Positions 1-12,200 of a stretch of DNA of 64,000 bases are shown here, in pieces (position 1 is the stretch's first letter; every line of letters starts with the position of its first letter). A program made the translations under genes and the position numbers. The stretch is from assembly GCA_003342895.1 (NCBI GenBank), contig PTFA01000028.1, forward strand, positions 5,876,428 through 5,940,427, read 5' to 3'. The DNA comes from Casuarius casuarius (lineage: Eukaryota > Chordata > Aves > Casuariiformes > Casuariidae). Under the pieces are notes generated by a model that was given only the letters and a program-made list of their open reading frames with translations, ran no database searches and was not told the DNA's origin.

Positions 1-58
1 GGGGGGCGCGGGGCCGGGGCGCCGCTGCCCCTCGGTGCGCCCGAGCCGCCCGCCCGAG
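1..58 (+). CDS. THBS4: THBS4 exon 1, 3' end (tentative)
   Basis: The reading frame that joins exon 2 correctly is open through 1-57 and reads [19 protein letters not shown]. Base 58 (G) is followed by a GTGGGT donor, and G plus TT of exon 2 makes the conserved Val of VFDLL. In the human protein this position follows the signal peptide and a short Ala/Pro-rich stretch, so the composition is plausible. The signal peptide and ATG would lie upstream. The frame lacks internal proof such as conserved residues, so another donor further left is possible. Confidence 0.4.
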
Positions 59-260
59 GTGGGTTTGACGCCGGGGGCGATGCCTCGGGAGGCGGCGTGG
101 CTGCGCGGGGCACGTCGCGCCCGCGCCGAGCCGCGGATCTCCCGTTTCGGGGGCGCGTTGCCCCCGCTCCCCCCCGACGGCGCCCGCCGCCCCCCGACGG
201 CGCCCGGCCCGAGCGGTTTGGGTAAAGCAAAAGGGAGCCGGTCGGCTTAGCTGACCCGCC
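1..260 (+). promoter_or_regulatory. THBS4: CpG-rich block at the 5' end of THBS4
   Basis: The first ~260 bases are very GC-rich with dense CpG, then composition drops sharply to AT-rich intron. This fits the right-hand part of a promoter/first-exon CpG island. No TATA box or transcription start can be assigned because the island begins upstream of the window. Confidence 0.5.
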
Positions 261-3200
261 TTTTCCAAAAGCCCCTTTTAAAGTCCTTCTTGATTAAAAC
301 CACTTCAGAATATTAATTATCCTATCGAGAGCAGCGCTTTAAAGAGCAGGGACAGAAAGACAGGAGCACAGTGACGCGCTGGGTTTTTCAGCTTCGCAGA
401 GGCGGTGGACAGCCAAAGACCGACCTCCCAGCTGTGAAATTTTCTCCTCATTGGAGTGTCAGAAATCTTTGCAGAGGGTCAGGATTTCACCCTAGGTGTT
501 TAAAGCATCGTTAATTATTTTGAAAAGTGCTGAGCGGAGTGGAGTACTGCTTACATTTGCAGGTATTACGGTTAGTTGTGACTGGAGCAGAGCTTCAGGC
601 AGCTCAGAGGCTGATACGACATTGCAGCAGAGTTAGGGGAAAGAAAGGGTCTATTTTTAGCTCTCTGCTCTCCTGTGACACTAATTTTATTTCTATGTGC
701 TTCCTTCTCCTTTACGGGCTTTGCACCGTGTTTTTTAACTCATTACAGAGTTGGTCTGCTAGTACAGAGCCAGTCCTGACACTTTGGAGACATCTGCAAG
801 AAGTGACTTGCTGCTTTCTCCAGATGTAGCTGATCCCTTGCCAGCATTATGATAGGATGGTGTGCAGGTCCTTGCTAAGAAATTTGGAAAGCAGTAGGGA
901 GATCCCTGGGACCTGTTGGGGTGGGCTCCGTCTCACGGGTGGGTGTGCATGCACGCACATGTGCTCGGGGGCAAGCTTAAGCCCGCACTGCTCACTGCCT
1001 GAACTCAAGCCAGCTGCATGTGCCTTTCAGGTTTCGCAGTCAGTTTTTAGCAGTTTGTTTTCAAGCCTGCCTTTCCAAGGAAAGGAACTAAAGGATTATT
1101 CTTCAAAAAATGAAATCTGAAATCCTTGCAGATTTTTTTCTCATTCCTTCCAAGCAAGCAATTATCTCCATCCAGCCTAAAAGCTGTCTCTGCCTTAAAC
1201 TCTACTGAAGATGTAGCATTTTCATAACCCCATTGCTCTTCTGCTGGCCACTTTTAGCTAACATGTGAGTAATTTACCCCGAAGGGTGGATTCTGTCATG
1301 TAAAGTGTCTACATGCATGTCAGTGGAGGTATCTCAAAGGATTTGATAGCTGCAACTGGATCCTTCAGCAACATGTACGAGCTTTATGGGAGCTCAACTA
1401 CCAAACCAATCTGAGCATTCATTTAAATATGCAAATTTCAAAATTTTCAATAAGTGTTTTCCGTAAATGTGGAAAACAGACATTGACAGAAGTGTGCCAG
1501 TGTTTAATTGCTACCTTTATAATATTTTCCTGTATTTTTAAGTGTTTGATTCTATCCAAGATTAATTTGTCTCTTCAGAATTCATATAAAATATGTCAGT
1601 AGAGCTAGAAGTACTGAACGGCGTGTATGCCTATATTTTTTGCTATGGGAGACTAAGTGCAATATTCTGGTGTTCTGGCTGAGAAGACACAGCTGTATTC
1701 TGTGGATGGTTATTACCTGAAAAATGCTGTTGTACAGAGTAGTGAGTTACATTTCAGTCTTTCACTTGGGCGGTTGCTTTGCTTTCTGTGAACCAAACAC
1801 GATGGAGTACCCAGCCTTTCCCCTCCTCCCTCTGGATCACTGGTTGCGGTGGGAGCTGCGGTTGTCCTGGAGAGCTTGTAGGTCTGAATTGAATGAAGGA
1901 CATGCAGTTTGGCCAGATCCCTCTCAGATATGCATTTCTTGGTGGTTTGACAACAGTATTACAAGTGCATGCAAATCAAGGACCTCATTCATCTTTCGTA
2001 GTGTCCTGGGACTCCCAGTAGAGTCACGGGATTCTTGGACCCCAAGGGAATGTAGACTTAAGCCATTAAAAATAGACTATAGATCTATGTTTCAACATTT
2101 TTGTGAGAAGAAGGGAAAAGATCTCTTCATTATTCTTTCTTGGGAATGACATTAGCGTCCAAATTAATGGAAGCTACAAACGAGCAATGGGAGCAGCATG
2201 AAGCCCGGCTCTAATTCCCGCTCAGGGAGCAGGGTTTGCCACGTGGCTCTGGGTAGGGCCGTGCACCCATGTAGCGCCGTCCGAGCGCTCACAAGCCCGC
2301 GCCTGCCCGCAGAGTGCGGAAGCGCTCAGTCAGCGGGATGGCCCCGGCCTCCCGGCCAGCAGGCTCGCTTTGGGGAACCGCGGGGTGCAGGTGACCCGAC
2401 CGGAGTTCAGTACGGGACGCTCCTCTGGGCAGGTCCACCAATCTCCGGCCTACGAAGCTAAACTCTGACGTGAGGACACGGCACGACATGCTGTCACGTG
2501 CCTTTGCCGCCTGGCTTGCGTTAGGGCTCTGCGGGGGCGGCTCTGTGGTGTCGTCCTGGTGTGGGAGAAAAATAGGGCCCAGCTATGACAGGTCTGTTGG
2601 AGTGGCAGTGTTATATATGACTGGCTAAATATATCCTAATATTTAAATAACCCTTGTACACAGTTATTTGGTAGTCTTTATTGGAACAGAATAATATATA
2701 TGACGTTCTAATAGCAGTAGGTTTAAATAGGAGATAACCAAGAAACCTGTTGGAATAGCTGATGGAGTTTGGAGACATCATGGATTGAGGAACACTGAGG
2801 AAAAACCCAGTTTGCTGTTTCTGTGCCATAAGGGGCGTAGCTGACATACTTATGAGTATAATGTTCAGGCTCTTTGCTAATGCGTTGTGCAAAAACTGAA
2901 AAGAAAAATATGAAGCAGCTTTCACTATGCCTTCAGGCTTATTTTTTGTGAGGCCTGTCTTTGTTATCTGTGCCAAAAAGGAAAGATGAGTCTTGTTTAT
3001 ATAATGCATCTCCTGAGGAGTCAGTGAAGTGAGAAGGAGGTTATGAATATCACATTGCTTACCTGGCTTTTTAGCATTTTAATTGATGCCCTCCAAGACA
3101 CCATCAAAATGATTCTTAGAATAAGCATCCTGGAAATCTCCTGTCTGAAAACGCTGGTGCCAGATTCTGAGACTAACTGAAATGTGAGCATCAGCATTTG

Positions 3201-6200
3201 GATTTATAAAAACAGAAACAGGTTAAAAAGCTTTCTGTTGAGTTGCATCTCAAAAGAGATAAATCTTAGAGATCTACTTAAAAATATTTGGATAACTTCA
3301 ATTTGAAGACTAGATATTTCTGTTTTAAAAACTTACCAATAATTTCTAGAATCTGTTGCTAACAGATGATCCATTGCACAAAATCCATATAATATTTTCA
3401 TATTATTTGTTGTTATTTTCAGATTATTCATTTTAGAGAGGATAAATAGGTTTTAATATCCATACAGAAAGAGAGACAAGTTTGCATTTTCAAAAGGTGG
3501 CATGGGGATGAACAGGCTTCAGGCTACATTTTTCTTAGCTCACTATTGTATTTAAACTGCTGTTAAAACCATTTTATTTTCCAGTTTTTGATCTTCTTTC
3601 TTATTCCAACAAGAGAATGGTAACAAACTTTCTGCAACAAGCACTCAGTGATCCTACACCGAATGATGTGTACTTGCTCTCAACGTTCAACCTGCAGTCC
3701 AAGAGCACAGCCACCATATTTGGCCTGTATTCGTCCGCTGACAACAGCAAGTATTTTGAATTTACAGTAATGGGACGGGTGAATAAAGGTGAGTTGTTTG
3801 GGGTGGGTAGGGGGAAACTACTGTTGGATCCGTAGTTATTGGTATGTTCTGGATGGCCATTGGAAACAGCGTGATTAACCTTTGTGCTTGAATCATTCCT
3901 GTTGCGTGCTGTCGCCACTGGGCCTCTTCACAAGATGAGGGCGTTGAGAGCATCCTCTCTGACTCCCCTCGTGTTTCCTTCCCCGGCTGCTGCTCCCCTG
4001 GCCGGGTGTCTCCGCTCTGCCATGCAGCCTGCTCCGAGGCATGCTCAGAAAGGAGAGAAAGAAAGGAGTATCGGAGGAAGGAGTCGAGTTGTTTGTCTTT
4101 ATTTTTTTCCCCTTGGGACAATCACTGGTTCTTGTTACTCAGGAATGCGCGGGACACACGCACATGCCGCCTCATGCATATGAAAGGCGAGTACTTGTTC
4201 CCTCTTCCCCGGAGGTTAGATGTGACTGTGCAAGACAAACATTCCCAGCACTTACAGGACCTTTCGGGTGAATTAAAACGCTTGTTCTTTGCTTATGGGA
4301 GTCAGTTCATTAACAGTCGAAGCAGAAACTTGAGCACATTTTTAGAAACTGAGAACTCTGTCACTCTCTCAGAGTCTCAGATCAGTCTCACATCTAGGAT
4401 ATGCTGCAATATTAAGGTTCAATGAAAAATCATCAGGTGGTGAAAATTATTGTTGCTCCATTGACTTCACTGCTGATACGATTTGCTTCTGCTAATGTTA
4501 TAGTCAGCAGCTGAGTCTAATATACTGAGAAACTCTATCAGTAACTGTCTTGCAATTCCTAAAATTGACTGACTTCATTGCTAAATGATATATTGCATGT
4601 TCTCTCTCTCTCTCTCTCTCTCCCCCTCCCTCCCTCCCTCATGCCTAATATATGTATATATCATATATAGATATGATTTAAGTAACAGACTTAAGAGGCT
4701 TTTTGGTACAAAGTTGCAAAGTTTCTTTTGTTTTTGTCCTCAGTGTGTTTGGTTGTGTTGTACTTGAGAAGTGTCTGTGACAGGATTGGGGCATAATTAT
4801 AGGCAACATAAAGAAATTTGTGCTGGCAGTGACCCATGTCCTTTATACCTTGAGTAGATGGAGGACTTTTGTAACCTGTTGTAAAGGTCTAACTGAACAG
4901 AGGGAGGCTTTTCTCAGCTTCTTCAGCTGTACCATGGAGATCTCTTTGCCGCCTCATTATTTTAGTGCACCTTGCTTAAGACGTATGACAGTGTGAGAGT
5001 AGTAGGCAGTGTTTCACAGCGTCTTCACACGTGATTTGTCTGGAAGTGTCAAGTGTCCCATATGGCTACTTCATACGGTAAGTTAAACTGCATCCAGGAG
5101 GCCATCACATGAGCTGAAAGCATGGAGTGTGGGGGCTGTTTGTGATCCTCTCAAGCCTGGAGATCATCACTTAAGTGGTGAGCCAATGTTGGCGTCTTAG
5201 CAAACCCCGAAGTCAAAATATTTGGGCTTTTGGAATGGTGCATGTGTGCATAATGCTCGCTCTGCATGGTATTCCCAGTTATGCACCCAAATCCTGATCT
5301 AAGTAGCCCAAAGCAGGCCTTAGTTATCTTTTACAGTGCCACGTTTGAAAACTACGTTCCAAATGTTTTGCTCACATTCTGGTTTTGTTGTGGTATATCT
5401 GATTGCAAATATGTTAGCAATAGCCGAACATTTTACAGCACAATTTTTATGTGAAATTATTTTTGCCTTTGATTTGCTAAGTCTATAATAAGGTCTTGCC
5501 TGTCCTGAAAAGATGCACTGATTTACCTACGCGATGTTAGAACTTTTGCCATTTTATCCATTCAATTTATGTAAACCGGTTTAACTCTTGCTTTCACTGG
5601 TTTATGATAAATGTGTCTTATTGCTACAAGATAAATTGATATATGCTTCAGTTAAGATGTTTTGAGTGCATCTGAATTACTAGGCAACTGCTTAACTTGT
5701 TTTGGTTAAACCAAAACTGTACTTCACAGAGGCAAAGTCTCAAATAGGTCCAGGGGTTTCTTGTCCTTTTTGAATGATACGTTCCTTGGAACAAATAGCA
5801 ATAAGTACATAAAACTGATGTAACTTAGCAACTCTGTGAAGCAGTTCCTATTTTACTGGATTAATAATTTCATTGAAAATCTGTATCTTAAATGGTGCAG
5901 GTGAGTCACTCTCAGGAGTGTCAGTGTAGAATATCCTAGCAGTAGACAGGTAATGCAGGGGCTGGGATGGGTTAAGTCTTACTGAGGCTGTGGTCCAGCA
6001 AAATGTCCCTTCAGAAGCCTGTTCTACTTTACCAGATGGATGTTTGACTTTGGTTGAGGAAGGAATTCTTGATCTTCCTTCCAAGCCAGACTGCTCCTTG
6101 TCCTGCAACTATTCTGGCAGGTCGCCATCGGTCCGTTCTGGGCCCTGCCACCATCTCTTCTTTCTTTCTCTAACTATTGGCTGCATTTGGTCACTCTGTA

Positions 6201-9200
6201 TGCAGGGCCCAGATCCAAGGATCTTGCTTTCATACAACCCTGTGTGCATAGTATTCACATAAGTAAAATGCCTGCAACATACTGTGTCTTGCCAGATCTT
6301 TGAGTTTGCCAACAAATGCTCCCTTTTAGCAAGTTACTGGTGACCTCATGCACCTTTGCGGAAATCTCAGCTCTGGCAGTGTTTTAACATAGACGGAAGT
6401 GAAAACATTCCAGATATTGATCGCAGCTGCTGGGACTTAAGCACTAGTGTACACTTTAAAGATGAAGACATGTTCTGCCCTGTTCATACTGGTATAAATC
6501 TGGGTTTGTTCAATCATTAGACCGAGCAATTAGAAGGATTGCCTGATCTTCTGAGTTACTAGCTACATGTTCGCTACTAACAGAGATCTCACAGCATCAA
6601 GAGGGTACATTAACAAATCATCTTCCTGTCTCTCTCTGCTACTAGACAAATAGAAAGAGGGCGAGTTCCCTAGACATTAGAAGCTGTTAGAAGCTCTCTC
6701 CGAAGCTATTAAGAGTTTTTGCCCTCTGCTGTATCCACAATTTTTATCTAACCTCATTTTAGTCTAGGTGTTTCTTGAAGGTCACAGTATTTGTGAGCTC
6801 TCACTTGATGCAGTAGTGGCAGCTCTCTGTGAACTTCAAACAGATGTTCGGGAAAGCCAGCACTTAACTATTTAGGTTCTCAATGTGTGTGCAGTTTGAC
6901 TCCCCAATGCATCTAACTGTTAGGTGAGGAAATATGAGAGACATGCAGGCTGGGATCTTTAAAATAGGATCCTTAAAACAAGATCTGTTTAACATTGTAA
7001 AATAATTATATACTCTCTAGCTGCGCCAGCTCATTGCTTTGGTGGATATCCTTATGCATTCAGAGACAGGGAGAGATTTGATGGAGAGAACTAGCTAGCA
7101 GGTCTAAGTGATCTCGCTTGCAAACCCAGTTTCCTAAGGAAAGAGGCATTTCTTAATATTACTTAGTGTGTAAGAATTTTTGTTTGTTTGTTGCTGTGTT
7201 TTTGATGGAACATTTTTACTTTGTCAAATGAGAACATGTTGTGTTGGAAGTATCAAGTAGGTCAGTCACTGAAGCCTTAAAGAAAGAATTGAGAGGAGGG
7301 TTAGTCATCTTTAGGGGCAGGGTTTTTTTTTCTGTCTTACAGTTTGTTTTCATGTACTATTTGTTGCAATGAAATGCAGATAATTCCTGCTTGGTTCTGT
7401 TTCTTTAATGACGCAGTTGGATATGCTGTCAGTCAGCTTTGCCTAGTGCAATATACATTACTGAAACTGATGTTCTAGTGGTACATTTCTGCTACACAGT
7501 AATTCTAGGGCTATCTGATATATACCTCTCAAAGTGCTGACTGTCAGTGTGCCAGCTATGCCCATTGTCTTTATCACTGTGTATTTTAGCACATTACCCT
7601 TTAAGGTGACATATGCTTCATCAGTTCAGCCATTTAAAAAGGCCTGGACAAAGCAGTGGAAAACATTCTGCAGGCAGCAATGCTTTACAGATTGGGAGGC
7701 GCAAAAGAGCCCTGGTAATCCAGCTCTGGAGTCTATGTCCCATTTATTCTTACCACATATATCTGCATATGGGATGCATTTACCAAAGCTGACATGAGGA
7801 TAAATACCAGAGCCATGACAGTTTTCCACAGGATCTTCCTTGATCAGGCTTGGATTATCTGCTACCATCCCACAGTTATTCTGTGTATTTTGTACTAGTG
7901 GCACTTCGCTATCTGAAGAGTGATGGGAGGCTGAACTCCGTCGTCTTTAGCAACATCCAGCTGGCTGACGGGAAACCCCATGCTGTCCTCCTGAGGCTGA
8001 GTGGCCTGCAGCAAGCATCGAGCACAGTCGAGTTGTATCTGGACTGCGTGCAAGTAGGTGCCCTTCGGGACCTACCGAAAGCATTTTCAACTCTGTCTCA
8101 GAGGTCGGCGTCAGTAGAGTTGCGCACTTTCCAGAAGAAGTCACAGGTGAGCAGGAAAACTGGAAGCAGCCTGAGCACTTGGAGGGGCCAGTGGGGACCC
8201 TCTGGATCACTGAGTCCAGACCTCTGCCCTCACAGCAGCCAAACTCTGAATGATGGTGCTTTAGTAATACCTGAGTGTTAAAATAATCTGTGAAAGAAAT
8301 GTAAACAAGTTCACTGTGGAACACGTGAAATCTTAGCCTCATTGAACCCAGTAAGAGTTTTGCTCTTCATTGTAAACACAGTTTTTATCTTATTTAAAAT
8401 TTTCAGCCTCCTTTGCTGCAGTCTAGGTGTTTCTCAGGAATCAGACTTTTTGTAAGCTCTTATTTGATCCATTAAGGGCAGCTCTTCTACAGACATCTTT
8501 CATTGCTGTTAATGCAAAATATGCATTAGGTGCAAAGGCATTCTGCCCCAAGGTTGCCCCTTCCCCTGGCTCCATTGCAGGCTAGAAAATGAGCCCGTTT
8601 ATGTGGAGAATTACTAAGGTGCCACATTCCTGATGTGAACATGAGCCTGTTTGAGAGGGGGAAAAAGAGTGCTCTGGATTCAGTTCAACAAAAAATCATT
8701 TTTATATACTACGGATATCAAAATACTTGAACTTCCTGGTATGAGACTGTATGAATTTAAATAGTAAAAAAAACCCAAAACAAAACAGAACAAAACCACA
8801 GCTATGTGAAAATCTGCCACGCAAAAATTTGGGATTTTATTACAATTCAGATGGTGATGGGTGGTCCTGAAGGAACAGCGTAGGAGCTCTGCATGCTTAG
8901 GAAATGGAGATCCTGTCTGAAAAATTAATTTACTTCTACCAATATTTCATATTTTTCCCATTATTGTCCCAGAACTGTGATCTCTTAATTTCTCCTGTGA
9001 CTTTAGGATACACTAGATGAGCTGAAGCTGGTAGCAGGAGGATCACTTGCCCAAGTGGGGAATCTGCAGGATTGTTTCCTTCAACAAATTGAACCTGTTC
9101 CTCAGCACACTGGTAAGGCCTGCAATTGGGAGTTAAAATGCTCAGATTCCTTAGGATATCAATGCAAAGAAGTTATCGTGGTTAATATTAAAAACGTGAA

Positions 9201-12200
9201 GAAACTCTGTAGATGAGTAATGATGATTTTTTGACTGAATTATAGCCATGATAATATCCTGAAAATATTTTAGAAACAGGTCAGTCTGAAGAAGAAAACA
9301 ATCACACAGTTACAGGTGACAAAGCAATGAGTTGTTGGCCTAGTGAAAGAAGAGTCTGTGGTGATGAAAAGCAGCTTTTTAGCCTAATTTCATAAGACAA
9401 TGCAACTTATGTGATCGTGCTCTGTGTGTGTCAGTTTAATAATATTTTAGCTCTTCAACCTGGACTTGCAAACAGTAAGTAGTGTTAAAGGTGATACACT
9501 CCTGCAGGCTTTATGAAAAAAGGCAGATGGATAGAGGAGCAAGACCTATCAGTGCACTTATTCACATGGCTGGTATTCACTTTCTGTGGGTCATCAGGTG
9601 CCCAGGAGAGGGGAAGGGATGAGGCGAGGATGGGGACCACAGAGTGCGTTGGTGCTGCCGTAAGAGGGTGTGTGAGTCCCTGTGGGAAAAGCTGTGCCAA
9701 GGCAGCAACTAGTCCTGCTGCAAGCTAGCCGATGCTTTTGTTCACCTGCCGGACTGAGCATTGCAGAGACTGAGCTAGGAATGGGGAGGAAAGGAAGGAG
9801 CTGCAGCTGTGGGGGTTCCTTCAGGTCCCGTGGGGCTGGATGCCCTCCCAGGTGACGGTGGGGGTACTCCCCAGCCTCTTAACAGAGCGAACCTGGGCTA
9901 GGCTGCCCCATCTGGACTCCCTACCCAACTGTGTCAATCTGCCTTTCTAGTGTGGGTGCAAGGGAACGCAACGGGTTCACGCTATGCATGTAGTATGTTG
10001 TTATGAGACAGCAGTGAAACAGAAAATGTGATTTTAAAGTTTGAAATAGCATCCATTAAAAGGTTGCTGTCTCTCCTACCCTTCTTCCCGCCCTCCAGAA
10101 AACTGCAGCTTAGCTATTTTTGATTAAAATAGATTCAATGCCATTGGGAGACAAGCCACACAATTTTGATATAAGGCCACCCTGGGTGCACTACATGAAT
10201 GTGGGCATCAGTGCCATGCAGTGATGACAGTATCTGTTTTGCTTTTTAGCTATATAAATCGTCTGTGACACACACTTCTGTTTTCTTGCTCCTTAACATT
10301 TATACACCTAGGCAAAAAATATGAAGGGTTCTATTATCAGATCTCTCTTCCCTTAAATCAACAGGCGTTTGCAGATAGAAGGGAAGGGTAATTCAGTGTT
10401 TCCTCCTGGAAAAAACTCACAGCTCAGAGCTCAGTGAGCAAGATTTCCAAATTGCACACTTGTTCTCATTTGTAACTTTCTGCTTGTTAATCCATATTTC
10501 AAAGCATAGTAATACGTGGAGATACTGTCTCCCTGGCTGCCTACACTTGGCTGAGCTTTTTGGACTGGCCTCTCAAGTTCAATTGCTTATAACCTTCATA
10601 TGAAATTAGTATCATATTAAGTAAAGAAAACCCTCACATGAATATATTCAAAGTCTGCATAGTCAAATCCACAGAAGGAAGAGGTGCAAGTGTTCCGACA
10701 GCAATATTAACTCAGCTGCCTCGCACATTGTATATGTTTCATGGTGCCCTTTACAGGAGCAATATATCAGATAACCACAACTTTTTCTTTAGCCAGAAAA
10801 AGCAGGAATGCAAGTGCTTAGCTGTGTAGGGAATGACACTTATATATCTTAGTATAAGCATGTGTATGTGTGTTTTTATATTAATCAGAAAACATGTGCG
10901 AGAGCTTAGGACCTGAATAACGGTACTTGGCTTTGATTGAGAGTCCTGATCATTGCCACTGCTGTGGCAGCAGCAGTCCCTCAGTGCTGTCTGTGAGGCT
11001 GAGACACCTAAACAGTATAGCTGTGAGGTGAGAATATTATGATCAGCTAGAGGTTGAACATGGGTATTCAAATCTTCCCATGTGGGCAGGAAATTATGGT
11101 ACAAGACACATTCTTTTTGATAGAAGAGATCAGTATGCCACATGTAATCAGAATCACAAAATCACTCAGGTTGGAAGGGACCTTTGAAGGTTATCTAGTT
11201 CATTTAGGGTAGCTGGACATAAGGGTAGCTACATTATGTCATTGACATAATGTAGAAAAATAAAAATGTCTGTGTTGCATCAGACCAAAGATTCTTTTTG
11301 TCCGGTATACTGTCATGGACCCAAAGAGAAGAGTGTAAGAGAGAGTGCAGTTATAGTGTTGCTTTCCTGAATGCTCTCCCAGGTTCCAGCGATTCCTGGT
11401 GTGTGGACCTCGTGACCCAGAGATGGAGTCTTTGTGGTTTGTACTCAATAGATGATATGTCTGGTCAGTTTTGAATGTGTGATTGAGTACATCTCCTGGC
11501 AAAGAACCCATTACATGTCTGAGGAAGTATTTCCTTCTGTTTTCTTGGAACCTGCCACTTCACAATTCCCCTTGATGCCACCTTGCATCTTGTATGCGCA
11601 GCTTAAACATCCACCTGCTTTGGGTACTAGGTTACAGGCAGACAGGGGACTGTTCAATTATCAACCATCATCCGTACTTTAATCATGACCGGGTCTCTGA
11701 TTTTGGCTGAGTAACCAAAATCTCTTTGAAAGACGCTTCATGACTGTGACTTTGCTAGATGACCTGCAGTGGGGTGTTCAAGCCAGTACTGCTCCCAAGA
11801 GGGTTAGAAGAAAGGCTGATGTGTCTATGAAGCTTTATACGAGGGCCGGCAGTCTCCCAGGCTAGTGTTTGTGTGTTGCCCAACCTGCTCAGATTAGCTG
11901 TGCAACAGAGCTGGTCACCTGCTCCAAATCCAAGGCCTGGTAAAAGGTCCTGCCTAGGGTATGAAACCAGGAAAGAGAAGGACAGGGTAGCTTCTTGAGC
12001 CGAGTATGTTGTGTCACTGTCATGACCTCAGGTTTATGGAGAATAACATGTCAAGAGACTTCAGTTCCCTGTTAGACAGTAATTTTTCAGATCTGTCTCT
12101 GAATTTAATTATTGCCATGAAAGCCATCCTGTTATCCAGGTCGTTACCGTTTCAAACTGGACTCAAGCTGAACTGGGGAGTCATCTCAGTAGATGGGGTG

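Larger units (their letters stand above)
3789..7898 (+). other. THBS4: THBS4 intron 2
   Basis: Non-coding. Holds the TC/CCCT microsatellite at 4600-4640 followed by a short AT-rich TATATG/CATATA-like run. Near its 3' end (about 6711-6830) is one copy of a segment that recurs in intron 3. No gene seen. Confidence 0.8.

Noticed and set aside
8760..8800. Poly(A) tail of a processed pseudogene
   Set aside because: The A/C-rich run is simple sequence; no coding sequence or target-site duplication is seen upstream.
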